From the NCBI GenBank assembly GCA_011799875.1, contig CM022299.1, positions 29,849,996 to 29,913,995 of the forward strand: a stretch of 64,000 nucleotides of DNA. Reading direction: 5' to 3'. A program made the position numbers and the translations under genes. The notes under the pieces were generated by a model. It had not been told where the DNA came from, made no database searches, and saw only the letters and a program-made list of their open reading frames with translations. This DNA comes from Thinopyrum elongatum. Taxonomy: Eukaryota > Streptophyta > Magnoliopsida > Poales > Poaceae. Position 1 is the stretch's first letter. Each line of letters begins with the position of its first letter. Below, piece after piece: positions 1-10,861 of the stretch.

Positions 1-2
1 TC

Positions 3-1400
3 AACACTGAGGAAAATGGCTTCCCCAACACTGCTGATGACGGCAATGATGACTATGCTCCCACCTATTGCTTCATGGCAAAAGGTGCCAAGGTATTCAA
101 ATATCCCTCCTCTGAATCAAGTGAGGATGAATCTGATGATAGCCTCAAACCCAGCTATTCCAAACTTGCTAATATTACTGTTAAACAACAAAAGGCTTTG
201 GAAAAGGTTCAAAATATGCTAGACAAAAGCAATGATCTGTTAGGTGAGGAAATGGATCGAACTCAAACACTGACTGATAATCTTCAGCAACTACAATCTA
301 AGTTTGACAACCTTCAAAGTCGTCATGAAACTCTCTTAGCCGATCATGAGAAGCTTTCTTATGAATTTCTTCAAAGAAAGCAAGATCTTGAGAAGCTAAG
401 GGTGAGTCATGAAGATCTTCAGAAGGAAAATGATTCATTGCTTGCTCAACAGATCAGTTCCACTCAGGAAGAATTTATTCCACCATGCTTGAAATGCATT
501 GAACGTGAAACTGCTAATTCTTCACCTGAATGTTCAAATGCTTCTATTGCTGCAAATTCTTCAACTATCTCTGTGGTCACAAATTCCTCATCTGAGGATA
601 CCACTAGTATCACTGACGAAAATGCAGGGTTGAAGGAATTGTATGTGATTGGCATGTACAAAAGCCTCAAAGGGCATCAGACTCTTTGTGATGTGCTCAA
701 AAAGCAGATCTTGAACAGGAACCCTAGGAAAGATGGTATTGCATTTGAGAGGAAACTCAATGCTGATGGAACCTACTGGAAACCTGAGCAGTATCCCAAA
801 ACCTCATGGGTTGCTGCGAAGGGACCTCCCGTAGATCCATCCACTTTACCTGGCTTTACTTGTGAATCCTCATATTCATCTGATGAGTCATTTGACTCCA
901 ACTATAAACTGTTCAAAAATCAGATTGGTGAAGTATTTGCCAGATATGTTGGAACTAACTGCAGGAATGGTCCCCCTATGAAGAAAATCTGGGTTCCCAA
1001 AAGGTGCCTTGAAAGTCTTCAGGTGAATGTCCTCATGACACCACCTGTGAAAAATAGGAACCCCAGATCAAATTCTTCATATGGACCAAAGTCTTCATAT
1101 GGATCCAAGTCCTCTTATGGATCAAATTCTTCACGTGGATCCATGTCCTCATATGATCATCATGCTAATGCTTCTGTTTTGCAGGGAAAATCTAAGAGTT
1201 CTGATTATGTGCATTATTCTTCAAATCATTATGTTCATAAGTCCTCGAAGAATTTCTCTGCTTACTCATATGCCTATACTAATCCCTCTCCTGTGAAACG
1301 AAGCGCTTTGGCTTCAATGCCACCTTTCTCTTATGGAGCTCGCAGAATGATGAACTCTTTGCCACCCCTCCAGATGTGGGTGGTGAAGAAAAAGAACTAA
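3..1400 (+). CDS. gag: Sirevirus gag, C-terminal part (5' partial)
   Basis: The frame is open from base 3, so the visible Met at 75 is probably not the true start. Gag builds the cytoplasmic particle that packages the element RNA. An acidic serine-rich stretch comes first, then about 80 residues of heptad-like Leu/Lys/Glu sequence (roughly 180-460), likely a coiled coil of the kind seen in Sirevirus gag. A serine/tyrosine/glycine-rich tail with repeated SSYG units follows (about 1070-1160). The nucleocapsid zinc knuckle expected further upstream is not visible here. The ORF ends at TAA 1398-1400, with pol beginning about 240 bases later in the same frame. Lack of internal stops suggests a fairly young insertion. 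Confidence 0.75.
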   Translation, partial: NTEENGFPNTADDGNDDYAPTYCFMAKGAKVFKYPSSESSEDESDDSLKPSYSKLANITVKQQKALEKVQNMLDKSNDLLGEEMDRTQTLTDNLQQLQSKFDNLQSRHETLLADHEKLSYEFLQRKQDLEKLRVSHEDLQKENDSLLAQQISSTQEEFIPPCLKCIERETANSSPECSNASIAANSSTISVVTNSSSEDTTSITDENAGLKELYVIGMYKSLKGHQTLCDVLKKQILNRNPRKDGIAFERKLNADGTYWKPEQYPKTSWVAAKGPPVDPSTLPGFTCESSYSSDESFDSNYKLFKNQIGEVFARYVGTNCRNGPPMKKIWVPKRCLESLQVNVLMTPPVKNRNPRSNSSYGPKSSYGSKSSYGSNSSRGSMSSYDHHANASVLQGKSKSSDYVHYSSNHYVHKSSKNFSAYSYAYTNPSPVKRSALASMPPFSYGARRMMNSLPPLQMWVVKKKN

Positions 1401-1639
1401 CCTCTTATGCAAGGTCAGGTCTCTAGACGAACTAAATCGTCTGAAGAATTTTCTGGAGACCTAAAATGCTTGAAAGGACACAAGCTAATCATGAAGAAAT
1501 GAATCATTCATTTCTCATGTCCTTATACTGCTATATATACATATGTTGCATTAACTGATGAATTTCTGTCTGACGAAATTGATGTCATATTCTTCACTCC
1601 GAAGATATGTGTTCATAAGATGCACTAATTCATCTGCAG
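1383..1639 (+). other. Gag-pol spacer with candidate splice sites
   Basis: The non-coding gap between gag and pol ends in an acceptor-like CTGCAG preceded by a branch-point-like CACTAAT about 15 bases upstream. A GTGAAG donor-like site sits at 1383, before the gag stop. Joining 1382 to 1640 would keep phase 0 and fuse gag to protease. This is only a candidate; the stretch may simply be untranslated spacer. Confidence 0.3.
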
Positions 1640-2000
1640 GATGACTTACCCAAAGCTACTGAGTGGGTCTTCGATAGTGGATGTACTAATCACATGACTG
1701 GTGACAAGAGCTTACTGATGAACACTCCTTTATCTCCATCACATTTGAAGCATATCACCTACGCAGACAAAGGCAAAAGCAAGGTATTGGGTCTAGGTAG
1801 GGTTGCAATCTCAAAGGATCGACACATGGACAAAGTCATGCTTGTCGAGTCCCTCGGATTCAACCTCATGTCTGTCTCAATGCTCTGTGATCTGGATATG
1901 GTTGTTGTCTTTGGCAAATATCGCTGCTTAGTGCTCATGGAATCTGACAATTCCAAAGTCTTCGAAGGATTTAGGAGAGGAGACTTGTATATCTCTTTGG
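1640..2000 (+). pseudogene. pol: Copia pol: aspartic protease region, cut off by internal deletion
   Basis: The translation from 1640 contains the copia protease signature WVFDSGCTNHMTG, with the catalytic Asp at 1673-1675. It runs on through the usual HITYADKGKSKVLGLG stretch to about 1990. At about 1995-2002 the sequence jumps directly to the residues just before the integrase catalytic core, in another frame. The protease would cleave the Gag-Pol polyprotein inside the particle. The missing block, estimated at about 100 residues from family knowledge, includes the GAG-pre-integrase zinc-binding region. Confidence 0.7.
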
Positions 2001-2610
2001 TCCTACTCATTATGCCACACTAACAAATGCAGCATGTCTATATGGCTTTGTCATTGTTGATGATTATTCTCGTTACACATGGGTGCATGTCATTACTTAC
2101 AAAACTGAAGTGCAGGAAGTCTTCAGACGATTTTCTTCGAGGGCTTCGACGAATTTTGGTGTGAAGATCAAGCATATACGTAGTGACAATGGGACTGAGT
2201 TCAAGAATACTGGTCTTGATGACTATCTTGATGAACTCGGTATTACTCATGAGTTATCTGCCCCATACACTCCTCAACAAAATGGCGTCGTGGAGCGCAA
2301 GAACAGGACTCTTGTTGAGATGGCTCGCACTATGCTTGATGAATACAAGACACCTCGTCACTTCTGGCCTGAAGCAATTGATACTGCCTGCCACATTATC
2401 AATAGGGTATATCTTCACAAATTCTTCAAGAAGACCTCATATGAACTACTCACTGACAAGAAACCCAATGTGAGTTATTTCAATGTCTTCGGTGCTAAAT
2501 GTTGGATTAGAGATCCCCATCACATTTCTAAATTTGCACCGAAAGCACATGAAGGTTTTATGCTTGGTTACGAAAAGGACTCGCACACCTACAGGGTCTT
2601 CAACACCTAA
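2001..2610 (+). pseudogene. pol: Copia pol: integrase catalytic core
   Basis: The translation resumes at about 2001 with the segment leading to VDDYSRYTWV, carrying the first catalytic Asp. IRSDNGTEF supplies the second Asp and PQQNGVVERKNR the Glu of the D,D-E triad. The region ends with the typical copia post-core segment (AKCWIRDP, then GFMLGYEKDSHTYRVFNT). Integrase inserts element cDNA into the genome. The N-terminal HHCC zinc finger is lost in the upstream deletion, and the frame is closed by a TAA at 2608-2610 where the family normally reads on. The polyprotein frame simply continues after this stop. Confidence 0.85.
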
Positions 2611-3861
2611 CACAACAAGGTTGTTGAAACTGTAGATGTGCGGTTCGATGAAACTAATGGCTCGCAAAGAGAGCACCTACCTCCTGTGCTAGATGAAATG
2701 TCTCCTAAGGAATCCATCAAGCTAAAGGCTACTGAGGATGTTATTCCTACCAAAGAATCTGCTGAAGAAGTCATTCCAGATCGTGAAGAAAATCATGCTG
2801 GTGCATCTGAAGAAAATGGCTCTAAAGAAAATACTGAGCCAAATCAAAGTCATCAACCTGCTCATCCTCACGTTGCAAATGAAGTACAGATTGAGAGAAT
2901 CATCAACGACATCAACGCACCAGGTCCTCTCACTCGCTCAAAAGCTTCATATCTGTCTAACTTTTGTGGGCATTTTGCTTTCGTCTCTATCACAGAGCCC
3001 ACCAAAGTAGATGAGGCATTTCTGGAGTCTGAATGGATTCAAGCGAGGCAAGAGGAATTACATCAATTCGAGCTGAACAATGTGTGGGAGCTTGTCAAGC
3101 GACCAGACCCTCGCAAGCACAATATCATCGGCACCAAATGGATCTACCGCAACAAACAAGATGAAAATGGCCTAGTAGTGAGGAACAAGGCTCGTCTTGT
3201 AGCTCAAGGCTACACACAGGTTGAAGGAATTGATTTCGATGAAACTTTTGCACATGTTGCTAGACTTGAGGCTATTTGCATATTGCTTGCCTATGCTAAC
3301 CATCATAATATCATCTTATATCAAATGGATGTGAAAAGTGCATTCCTCAATGGTAAGCTTGAGGAAGAAGTATATGTTGCTCAACCCCCAGGTTTTGAAG
3401 ATCCTAAGCATCCTGATCAAGTCTTCAGACTCAATAAGGCCCTCTATGGCCTCAAGCAGGCCCCTCGGGTGTGGTATGATACTCTGAAGGAATTCCTCAT
3501 GAAGAAAGGCTTCAAACCCGGTTCACTCGACCCAACTCTTTTCACCAAAATATATGATGATGAATTATTCGTGTGCCAAATATATGTTGATGATATTATC
3601 TTTGGCTGTACTAACCAATGTTATACTGATGAATTTGCTTATATGATGAGTGAGGAATATCAAATGTCCATGATGGGAGAATTGAAATTCTTCTTAGGTC
3701 TTCAAATTCGTCAACAACGCAATGGCATCCTCATTTCTCAAGAGAAATACCTCAAGGACGTTCTGAGGAAATTCGGTATGCAAGAATGCAAAGGCGTCAA
3801 AATCCCTATGCCCACAAATGGCCATCTATGCACTGATGAAAATGGTATAGACTTCGATTAA
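2611..3861 (+). pseudogene. pol: Copia pol: reverse transcriptase
   Basis: This continues the same reading frame after the TAA at 2608. A hydrophilic linker rich in Glu/Lys/Asn (about 2640-2900) precedes the RT domain, which begins near [15 protein letters not shown]. Conserved RT blocks follow: [48 protein letters not shown] and the catalytic YVDDIIFG. The domain copies element RNA into cDNA. The frame ends at a single TAA, 3859-3861, just before the normally conserved KVYRSMIGSLLYL block, which is intact immediately downstream. The enzyme core is otherwise complete, so this looks like a recently disabled copy. Confidence 0.9.
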
Positions 3862-4536
3862 AAGGTATACCGCTCCATGATTGGCTCTTTACTGTATCTA
3901 TGTGCATCTAGGCCAGATATTATGCTTAGTGTTTGCATGTGTGCCCGTTTTCAAGCTACACCGAAGGAATCACACCATAAGGCTGTGAAGCATATTCTTC
4001 GATATCTAGCTCACACTCCAACACTTGGATTATGGTATCCCAAGGGCTCGGCTTTTGATCTCATTGGATATTCTGACTCTGACTATGCTGGTGATCATGT
4101 GGAACGCAAGTTAACATCTGGCACATGCCATTTCCTCGGACGATCCTTAGTATGTTGGTCCTCGAAGAAGCAGAACTGCGTATCACTCTCTACCGCTGAA
4201 GCTGAGTACATTGCTGCTGGTTCTTGCTGTGCTCAACAGCTGTGGATGAAGCAAACCCTCAAGGACTACGGCATCAATGTGAAGAATGTGCCACTCTTCT
4301 GTGACAATGAGAGTGCCATCAAGATTGCTCATAACCCAGTTCAGCACTCAAAGACAAAGCACATCCAGGTTCGTCATCACTTTCTTCGAGATCATGTGTT
4401 GAAGGGCGACATCTCAATGGAGCATGTGAAGACTGAAGAACAGCTAGCCGATATCTTCACAAAGCCCTTGGATGAGAAGAGATTTAGCAAGTTGCGGTGT
4501 GAGCTAAATATCTTAGAATCTTCGAATGTCCTTTGA
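3862..4536 (+). pseudogene. pol: Copia pol: end of RT and RNase H
   Basis: Starting directly after the nonsense codon at 3859, the translation contains MIGSLLYLCASRPDIMLSV, the C-terminal part of copia RT. The RNase H domain follows, with IGYSDSDYAGD, SLSTAEAEYIA and LFCDNESAI, which carry the acidic metal-binding residues. The C-terminal KHIQVRHHFLRDHV and ADIFTKPLD motifs mark the normal end of a copia polyprotein. RNase H removes the RNA strand during cDNA synthesis. The stop is TGA at 4534-4536. The piece is intact but cannot be joined to the rest without reading through two stops. Confidence 0.9.
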
Positions 4537-4845
4537 AAAGGACACACATCCTAACACTTATGCAAATTGATGACTTAGATGCGCAACACACGAAGAAATG
4601 TTTTTCTTCAAATCAATGAAGACTAACCCTCTAAGTGTGAAGAAATTAACGAAGAATCTGATTCTCAGAGCCCTACGACAATTGTACGCGGTGTCTGAAA
4701 TCATCATTCTTATACGGTGGGTCACGCCACCACAAAAAGTTGAAAATCTTCAAAAATTGAGTTTTTCTTCATTTTGCAATTTCTTCAAATCTTCAAATTC
4801 TTCAACTTTGCAAAGTCTTCACTCTTTCCGACTGTGTTTTTCATT

Positions 4846-4890
<45 letters not shown>

Positions 4891-5285
4891 AGTTTTCATG
4901 TCCTCTACAGCATTCACTTATTGCTAATTCTTCAAGTTGATTTTCTTCTAAGTGAATGTGATCGGACCCTTTCCCCCTCTATGCTAAACTCAACCCAGTC
5001 TGTTCACAAATTCTTCATGTGCGTTCTATTTGAAACCCGTTCAAAGTCTTCACTGTGTCCTTGACAGCTGAAGAATTTGCGAACGAAAACATTAAAATAT
5101 TCTTATCTGAATTTTTGGCTTTTGCCGCTCAAACCGTTCAATATCCCTCGATAAGATTTATCTATTCACCCACGATCTAACACGATCTCCACTTCACAGT
5201 ACTTGGGTGACACATGTCGTTAGGATGAGAAGGGTCAGGGGCATGTTCGTCCATTTTCTTCGGACGAGCGGTTTTTCACCTCGGC
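4537..5285 (+). other. Non-coding spacer between pol and the extra Sirevirus ORF
   Basis: No supported gene. The stretch is rich in TCTTCAAA/TTCTTCA motifs, contains a long TA repeat at 4849-4887, and leads into a TATA-type promoter. Confidence 0.6.
4849..4887. repeat. (TA)n microsatellite
   Basis: About 19 uninterrupted TA units inside the Sirevirus spacer. Confidence 0.95.
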
Positions 5286-5330
5286 TATAAAGACCCCTCG
5301 CCCTCCTCAGATCTCATTTACCCCGCTCGA
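5284..5330 (+). promoter_or_regulatory. Candidate internal promoter (TATA box) of the extra Sirevirus ORF
   Basis: GGCTATAAAGAC at about 5283-5294 is a good plant TATA box. It is followed by a pyrimidine-rich CCCCTCGCCCTCCTCAG stretch and then by a GC-rich, CCG-repeat leader typical of grass 5' UTRs. The first ATG of the long ORF at 5892 lies about 570 bases away with a candidate intron between. No LTR lies nearby, so this would be an internal promoter. Prediction from sequence only. Confidence 0.5.
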
Positions 5331-5562
5331 TCTTACTCCCTCGCTCGAGCTCTCAGACCTAGCGCCGCCGCTACACTCCATCGTCACCGGTGAGGAAGAT
5401 CTTCACTGCCTCAACCTCGTCACCGTCGTACTCACGCCGGCCACGGAAATCTTCACTCCGCCGCCACCGTAGCTATTTTCCATCGCCAAGTTAGGGCGTG
5501 GAAGATCTGAACAGACGAGCTTCTCCACTGCTACTCTCAGTTCGTCGTGTTCTTCGTCAAGG

Positions 5563-5885
5563 GTAAATAAAATCTATTTTTACTGCCCTTGTTGATTCTG
5601 ATGATTTCCACAAAATCTTCAAAAGGTGTTTATTCTTCAACTTTCATGTTCTTAAACACCAGCTTGCTTCTGTTCTTGATCTGTTTCTCTAAGCAACATT
5701 TTTCTTCAAGATTCCTCAATTGTGTGGATTTTCAATCTATACAACTCTGGAACCTATGTCAAAGAACGCTTAGTGAAATTCCTCAAGACACCCCTGGTCA
5801 AATTCCTCAAACTTGATACTTTTGAAAAACTTCTGAGAACGCATATGACCTCTCCAAATTCTTCGCACCTATATTCTGTTCACAG
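5563..5885 (+). other. Candidate 5'-UTR intron ahead of the extra Sirevirus ORF
   Basis: A donor-like site GTAAAT follows CAAGG at 5563. The acceptor is TTCACAG ending at 5885, after a T-rich AU-rich tract, and the ORF start codon is six bases further at 5892. A GC-rich leader, a T-rich intron and a start just after the acceptor form a common layout in grass genes. No transcript evidence is available here. Confidence 0.45.
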
Positions 5886-5891
5886 GTACAC

Positions 5892-6498
5892 ATGTCTGCT
5901 GCTGAATCTCTAGGTTCTCATCAACTTAACTCATTTGCAGCATTCCTCGAAGAAAAGTTGCACACTTCCTCAGAAACATCCATTGTTCAAAATCCTCAAG
6001 TGAAGAAAATGGCTGATGGTAAAAGACCTCAGAAGGGAGGAAAGAGGCCAGAAACAAATACTGCTTTTGAGATCCCTGATGACATCTATGATGAATATTG
6101 TACTCCTGATGAAGCAACTCATGGCAAGGAGAACAAAAATCAGCGCAAAGTGCGCATTCAGAAGATTGAGAGGAGATGGGCAAGAGAATGGAGAGAGTAT
6201 CCATATGTGACTCCAAAGTACATGAAGAAATTCGTTGTTAACCCTCCATGCCCAGGACCTCCATTGGCTCCAGGCCAAGAAGCTGATCCCACAAGCATCA
6301 GAAGAGGTGAGGAATTTCCTCAGGAGTGGGCTAAGCGTCAAGCCAAGCTGGCCAAAGTGGCTAAAGAGGCAATGAAGAAATTCAACGAAGAGTCTGCTGA
6401 GGCCTCTGCTAGCAAGCCTAAAAAGGCTATGACAAAGAAACCAGCTGTCAAGACAAGTTCCTCAGCTGCAATGCCCTCACGACCAAGCTCTTCAAAGC
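5892..6498 (+). CDS. Extra Sirevirus ORF, N-terminal part (split by gypsy insertion)
   Basis: This starts at ATG 5892, the first ATG after the candidate acceptor, and encodes about 202 residues before the gypsy insertion. The product is hydrophilic and Lys/Glu-rich, with a basic patch (NQRKVRIQKIERRWAREWRE) and a proline segment (NPPCPGPPLAPG). It has no signal peptide or membrane segment. The last bases, AAAGC (6494-6498), are the target site copied on insertion. Skipping the insertion and one copy of AAAGC continues the same frame at 24386. Sireviruses often carry an extra ORF here, sometimes called env-like, but nothing in this protein looks like an envelope. Function unknown. Confidence 0.7.
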
Positions 6499-8969
6499 TG
6501 TGACGCCCCCGGCCCGATCGTGCACTAATCATACACGCAAATGCACACGATCAAGCCTAAGGACTCACGGGAAGATATCACAACACAACTCTAAATCATA
6601 AATAAAGTCATACAAGCTTTATATTACAAGCCAGGGGCCTCGAGGGCTCGAATACATAAGCTTGCGAACAAGCGTCAGCGGAAGCATCAGATATCTGAGT
6701 ACAGATATGAAATAGAAACAAAAAGGCCTTTAGAAAGGCGGGACAAAATAAAACACTACGATCGAAAGGCGAAGGCCTCCTGCCTGGGACCCTCCGATCC
6801 TACTCCTGGTCGTCAGTCAACTCGTAGTAGTATCCATCCTCTGGGTAGTAGTAGTAGCGATCGTCGGGGCATCTGTCTCAGGGGGCTCCGTCCTCTGGTC
6901 ACGTCAAACTGATATGGGGAGAAAAAGGAAAACAAAGCAACCGTGAGTACTCAGAAGTACTCAGCAAGCAAGGACCTACACTACATATGCAACATTATCA
7001 AGGGGAGGCTGTATATGTGGACTGGGCTGCAGAAATGCCAGAATAGAGAGAAGGCCTAGTCCTATCGAAGACTAGCATCTTCAGCGGTCTTGCAGCAGTA
7101 GAAGAGAGTAGAACAATACCATATAATGTAGCAGTAATAATATCAACCTCACCCAGAGATCCTTTCTCGACTCCCTGCGAGAAAGCAATCCCAGAGCCAT
7201 AAAGTCATCAAACCTCGTCCTGAGATCCTTTCTCGACTCCCTGTGAGAAAGCGATCCCAGAGCCAATACAGTCATCAACTTGTTAACGTCTCAAGGGTCC
7301 AGTTCTAGTTGTATCGATCGGGATACAACTCCGAGTGTCCTTTACCGTAGGACCGGCTATCGATAGAAGTGTTCTTCCCTGCAGGGGTGCACCAACTTAC
7401 CCAACACGCTCGATTAACTTCGGCCGGACACACTTTCCTGGGTCATGCCCGGCCTCGGCCAAACAACACATCGCAACCCTACCTACAGCTCAGCAGAGAG
7501 GTCCCCGTCGGTCTACATCCTAAGCGCTCAGAGGTCTTGGGCCATCGCCCTGTGCACTCCGAGTCGTTGCGTGCAGGGGGAAGCCAGGCACCAGGGGGGC
7601 GCCGGTCCGTCCCGGCCGCAAGGCTGAACTAGACGTCTGACAGAGCTTTCGGCTGATGCTACGATGCAGAACGCCCATACTATGCCCACGTGATGGTTAG
7701 TGCTATCAGACCAGAGGCCTGCTCGGATCAAATATCCAAATCGTTAATGGACTAGGGCTTGCGGAAACGAGCAGAGACTCACGAAAGATGTGACCCCGTC
7801 GCCCCGTCTCGAGGACTTGCGGCAAGGGTTAAGAATGCCCGGCCGCGCCTCGTATTCACCACTCGGGCACCACACTGGCAACCCGCCTTCACATCACACG
7901 CGGGTACCCCTCAGGGTCGACCCGCCTTTCCAAGTAACATTGTAAAGTCCAAGTATCCGTGTGTCCATAACATCAGGGAATCCGAGGTATCACCCTCATT
8001 GAATTCCCACTCGATGTATCCGTCAAGGTGAACTCGGAGGAATCATCCTCACTGGGTCCACACTTGAGGTGTTGTACGACAGCGTCGTTATCGGAAGCGG
8101 TGAAGGAGGAATCACCCTCGATGACCACGACCGAATAGCTACTCTACAGAGTTAACATCAGAAGTGCTACAAGAGGTTTCACCCTCGGCACTCGATAGTA
8201 ACGCTGCAGTGTCGTTACAACTAAGGGGGGTGATGTGCGGTGTCGGGTCCTGGTCTTCAATCCCGTTGATCGGGTCTTCTGACGATCCAGCGCGGCAGTC
8301 GGGGTAAGTGGGGTCACTGATAGGTCTCTACCCAGCCTAGACTAAACAGTTTAGGATATGCAGGTAAATATCAACAGCAGGCTACAATAAACAGGCTATG
8401 CATCAGAATAGGTAAAGCAGTAGCAACAGCAATTCTAATGCAAGCATGGGAAATTAGAATGGGCGATGTCGGTATGCTCAAAGGGGGGGGCTTGCCTGGT
8501 TGCTCGGCGGCAAGGGCAAGGTCGTCTATGGTGTCTTCGGGCTCCGGAGCTGCGTCGGTCTCGGGGACGACGTCGGGGTCGGGGGCTATCGAGAGAGAAG
8601 AGGGGGAGGAAACAGTATAAATATATAGCAAACATGAGCATGACAAATACGATACACGGTGCTAGGGGTAGTCTAACGCAGCATCACACGTAACAGACAG
8701 AGCGGGAGAATATCTGACGATATTTCCCGGGTCTTTGGAATTATCGGACAGAGGATAAGAGGGGAACGGTTGCAAGTTCGGATAGTTAGAGACGCGTGAC
8801 GGACGAACGGAGCGCGTATTCGAATTCGTCTCGTCGTTCTGAGCAACTTTCATGTACAAAGTTTTTCCATCGGAGTTACGGATTATTTAAAATGATTTTC
8901 TAAAGTTTTTATTAATTTCTGGAATTTATTTAATTATTTAAAATAAACATTACCCAGAATAGTAAAAGA

Positions 8970-8999
8970 TGACGTCAGCATGACATCATGCTGACGTCA
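8970..8999. promoter_or_regulatory. 30-bp palindrome with two TGACGTCA boxes (LTR A, first)
   Basis: Two 14-base arms, TGACGTCAGCATGA and its complement, around a 2-base spacer. TGACGTCA is the palindromic core bound by bZIP (TGA/CREB-like) factors in plants, so an LTR enhancer role is plausible. Confidence 0.6.
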
Positions 9000-9335
9000 G
9001 CAGTCATTAGGGTTAGTTTAAGTTAACTAATTAATTAGTCTAATTAAACAGGATTAATTAAATTAATTATCTAATTATTTATTTTAATTATTTTGTTTAT
9101 TATTATTTATTTTCATTTTAGCTAGCACATGGCTAGGGCGGACACGTCCGGACGCGCACCCAAATGGGGCCGGACATGTCCGGAGCGTGCCCATTTGGGA
9201 CCGGACATGTCCGGTGCCCAAATGGCACGCGCGGGCGCGGACGGGGGGGCGCGGACGGGCGAGGCCGCGGCAGCGCGCGGCCAGGGGGTGAGCGGGCGCC
9301 CAGGGGCGTGGTCGCCGCGGCTTAATAGTAAAAGA

Positions 9336-9365
9336 TGACGTCAGCATGACATCATGCTGACGTCA
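9336..9365. promoter_or_regulatory. 30-bp palindrome with two TGACGTCA boxes (LTR A, repeated copy)
   Basis: Same palindrome as at 8970, inside the stretch of LTR A that is repeated about 366 bases later with many small indels around it. Confidence 0.6.
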
Positions 9366-10861
9366 GCAGTCATTAGGGGTAGTTTAAGTTAACTAATTAA
9401 TTAGTCTAATTAACAGGATTAATTAAAATTAATTATCAATTATTATTTTAATTATTTTGTTATTATTATATTTCATTTTAGCAAGCACAATGGCTAGGGC
9501 GGACACGTACCGACGCGCACCCAAATGGGGCGGACATGTCGGAGCGTGCCCATTTGGGACGGACATGTCCGGTTGCCCAAATGGAAGGAGGGCCGGGACG
9601 GGGGGGGCGCGGAAGGGCGAGGCGGGCAGGACGGGACAGGGGGTGACGAGCGGGGACCAGGGGCGTCCGTAGGGGGGGCGTGTAGGGGCTGGCTACCCTC
9701 ATCCCTGGGAGGCGGCGGTACCACGGCGTGGCGGAGAGCGCGGTGCGCACAGGGGTGCTGGGCGGACTGGGGAACCGGAGCGCGACAGAGAGGGGGGGGG
9801 AGAAGAGGAGAGGGGGGTGGACGGGTTCTTCGTGTACGTGGGGGCCGAGTCGAAGGTGGCCGGCGACAGGGTGGGACGAGGACGGGTGGACGACAGGTGT
9901 GGGGAGGAGGAGGAGAGGACAGTCCGCGGGGAGGCGGCGGCGGAGGACGGTTGGAGACTGGCGGGGAGAGGCGAGGGAGCAGGCGTAGGCGAGAGGCAGA
10001 TGCGGAGGGGGACGACAGATCGGAGGCGGAGAGAGGTGAGGACGGTGGACCCGGCGAGGGGAGAGGCGAGGAGGCGGCGTCGGGCGAGGCAGATAGGCGC
10101 GGGGAGGCGCGCCGGGCGGCGTCGGCCGGGCGCCGAGCTCCAGGGGGCGGCGGAAGGCGCGCGGGGCGCGTCGGGGAGGGAGGAGGAGGCGCGAGGGGAA
10201 AAGGGGGGAGTGGGGAAGGAATGAGCGAGGGGGGGTGGGGGTAGCGCTGGGTGTCGGCACTAACGAGCCCGAGCGGGAGGTATAGGCCAGGGGGTGGGGA
10301 GTGGGGCGGCGGGTGGTGGCCTGGTGGCCAGCTGGGCCACGGCCAGTTGGTCCGGGGGGGGGGCTTTTCCTTTTTTTACTTTTTTATATATTATTTATTT
10401 CCTTTTTGTTTCTCTTTTATTTTTTTCCAAAAGACTTTTGTAAAATATGAGACTTGCTCCATTATTACAGTGCATTATCTGTCACTGCTAGAAATTGGTT
10501 TGGGGTCCATATCTTTGTTTGGTTTGGATTTATTAAATTGAAAAGGATTGAATAGTGCTATGTTGCTGCTGTTTCTAGTTGTTGGGTCCTTTTACAATTT
10601 CAACTAATGTTGCAATCTTTTTTACAAATGCTATGGGAATATTTGCAACATGAGGCACATTTTGGTTTTCCAGTTTGAACAACTTATTTATTTCCCACTT
10701 AGTTTAAATCTGAATTTTGACTTAGGAGTTGAAATGCAATATGATGCTACTGATGATCATGCATGTAAGCTTGCTGACATGTCATTATCAAAAGTGATTA
10801 CTGTAGTTAACCACCGGGGGTGTTACAAATCTCCTCTACTAACAAGAATTCTCGTCCCGAG

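Larger units (their letters stand above)
6499..10827 (-). repeat. Gypsy LTR A
   Basis: TGTGACGCC...GGTGTTACA, about 4.3 kb as assembled. The first 2.8 kb agrees closely with LTR D where the two overlap. From about 9322 it repeats a stretch already present at about 8953-9320, and from there on carries many single-base gaps relative to LTR D. It contains a very GC- and G-rich block (about 9590-10360) that opens long reading frames on both strands; these proline/arginine or glycine-rich frames are composition effects, not genes. Confidence 0.85.

Noticed and set aside
4598..5064. Small plus-strand frames across the TA repeat
   Set aside because: Created by the (TA)n tract (IYIYIY runs); no domain.
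9478..10260. Long proline/arginine-rich frame on the minus strand and glycine-rich frames on the plus strand in the LTR
   Set aside because: Open only because the DNA is extremely G-rich. The frames are disrupted or different in sister LTRs and show no domain.
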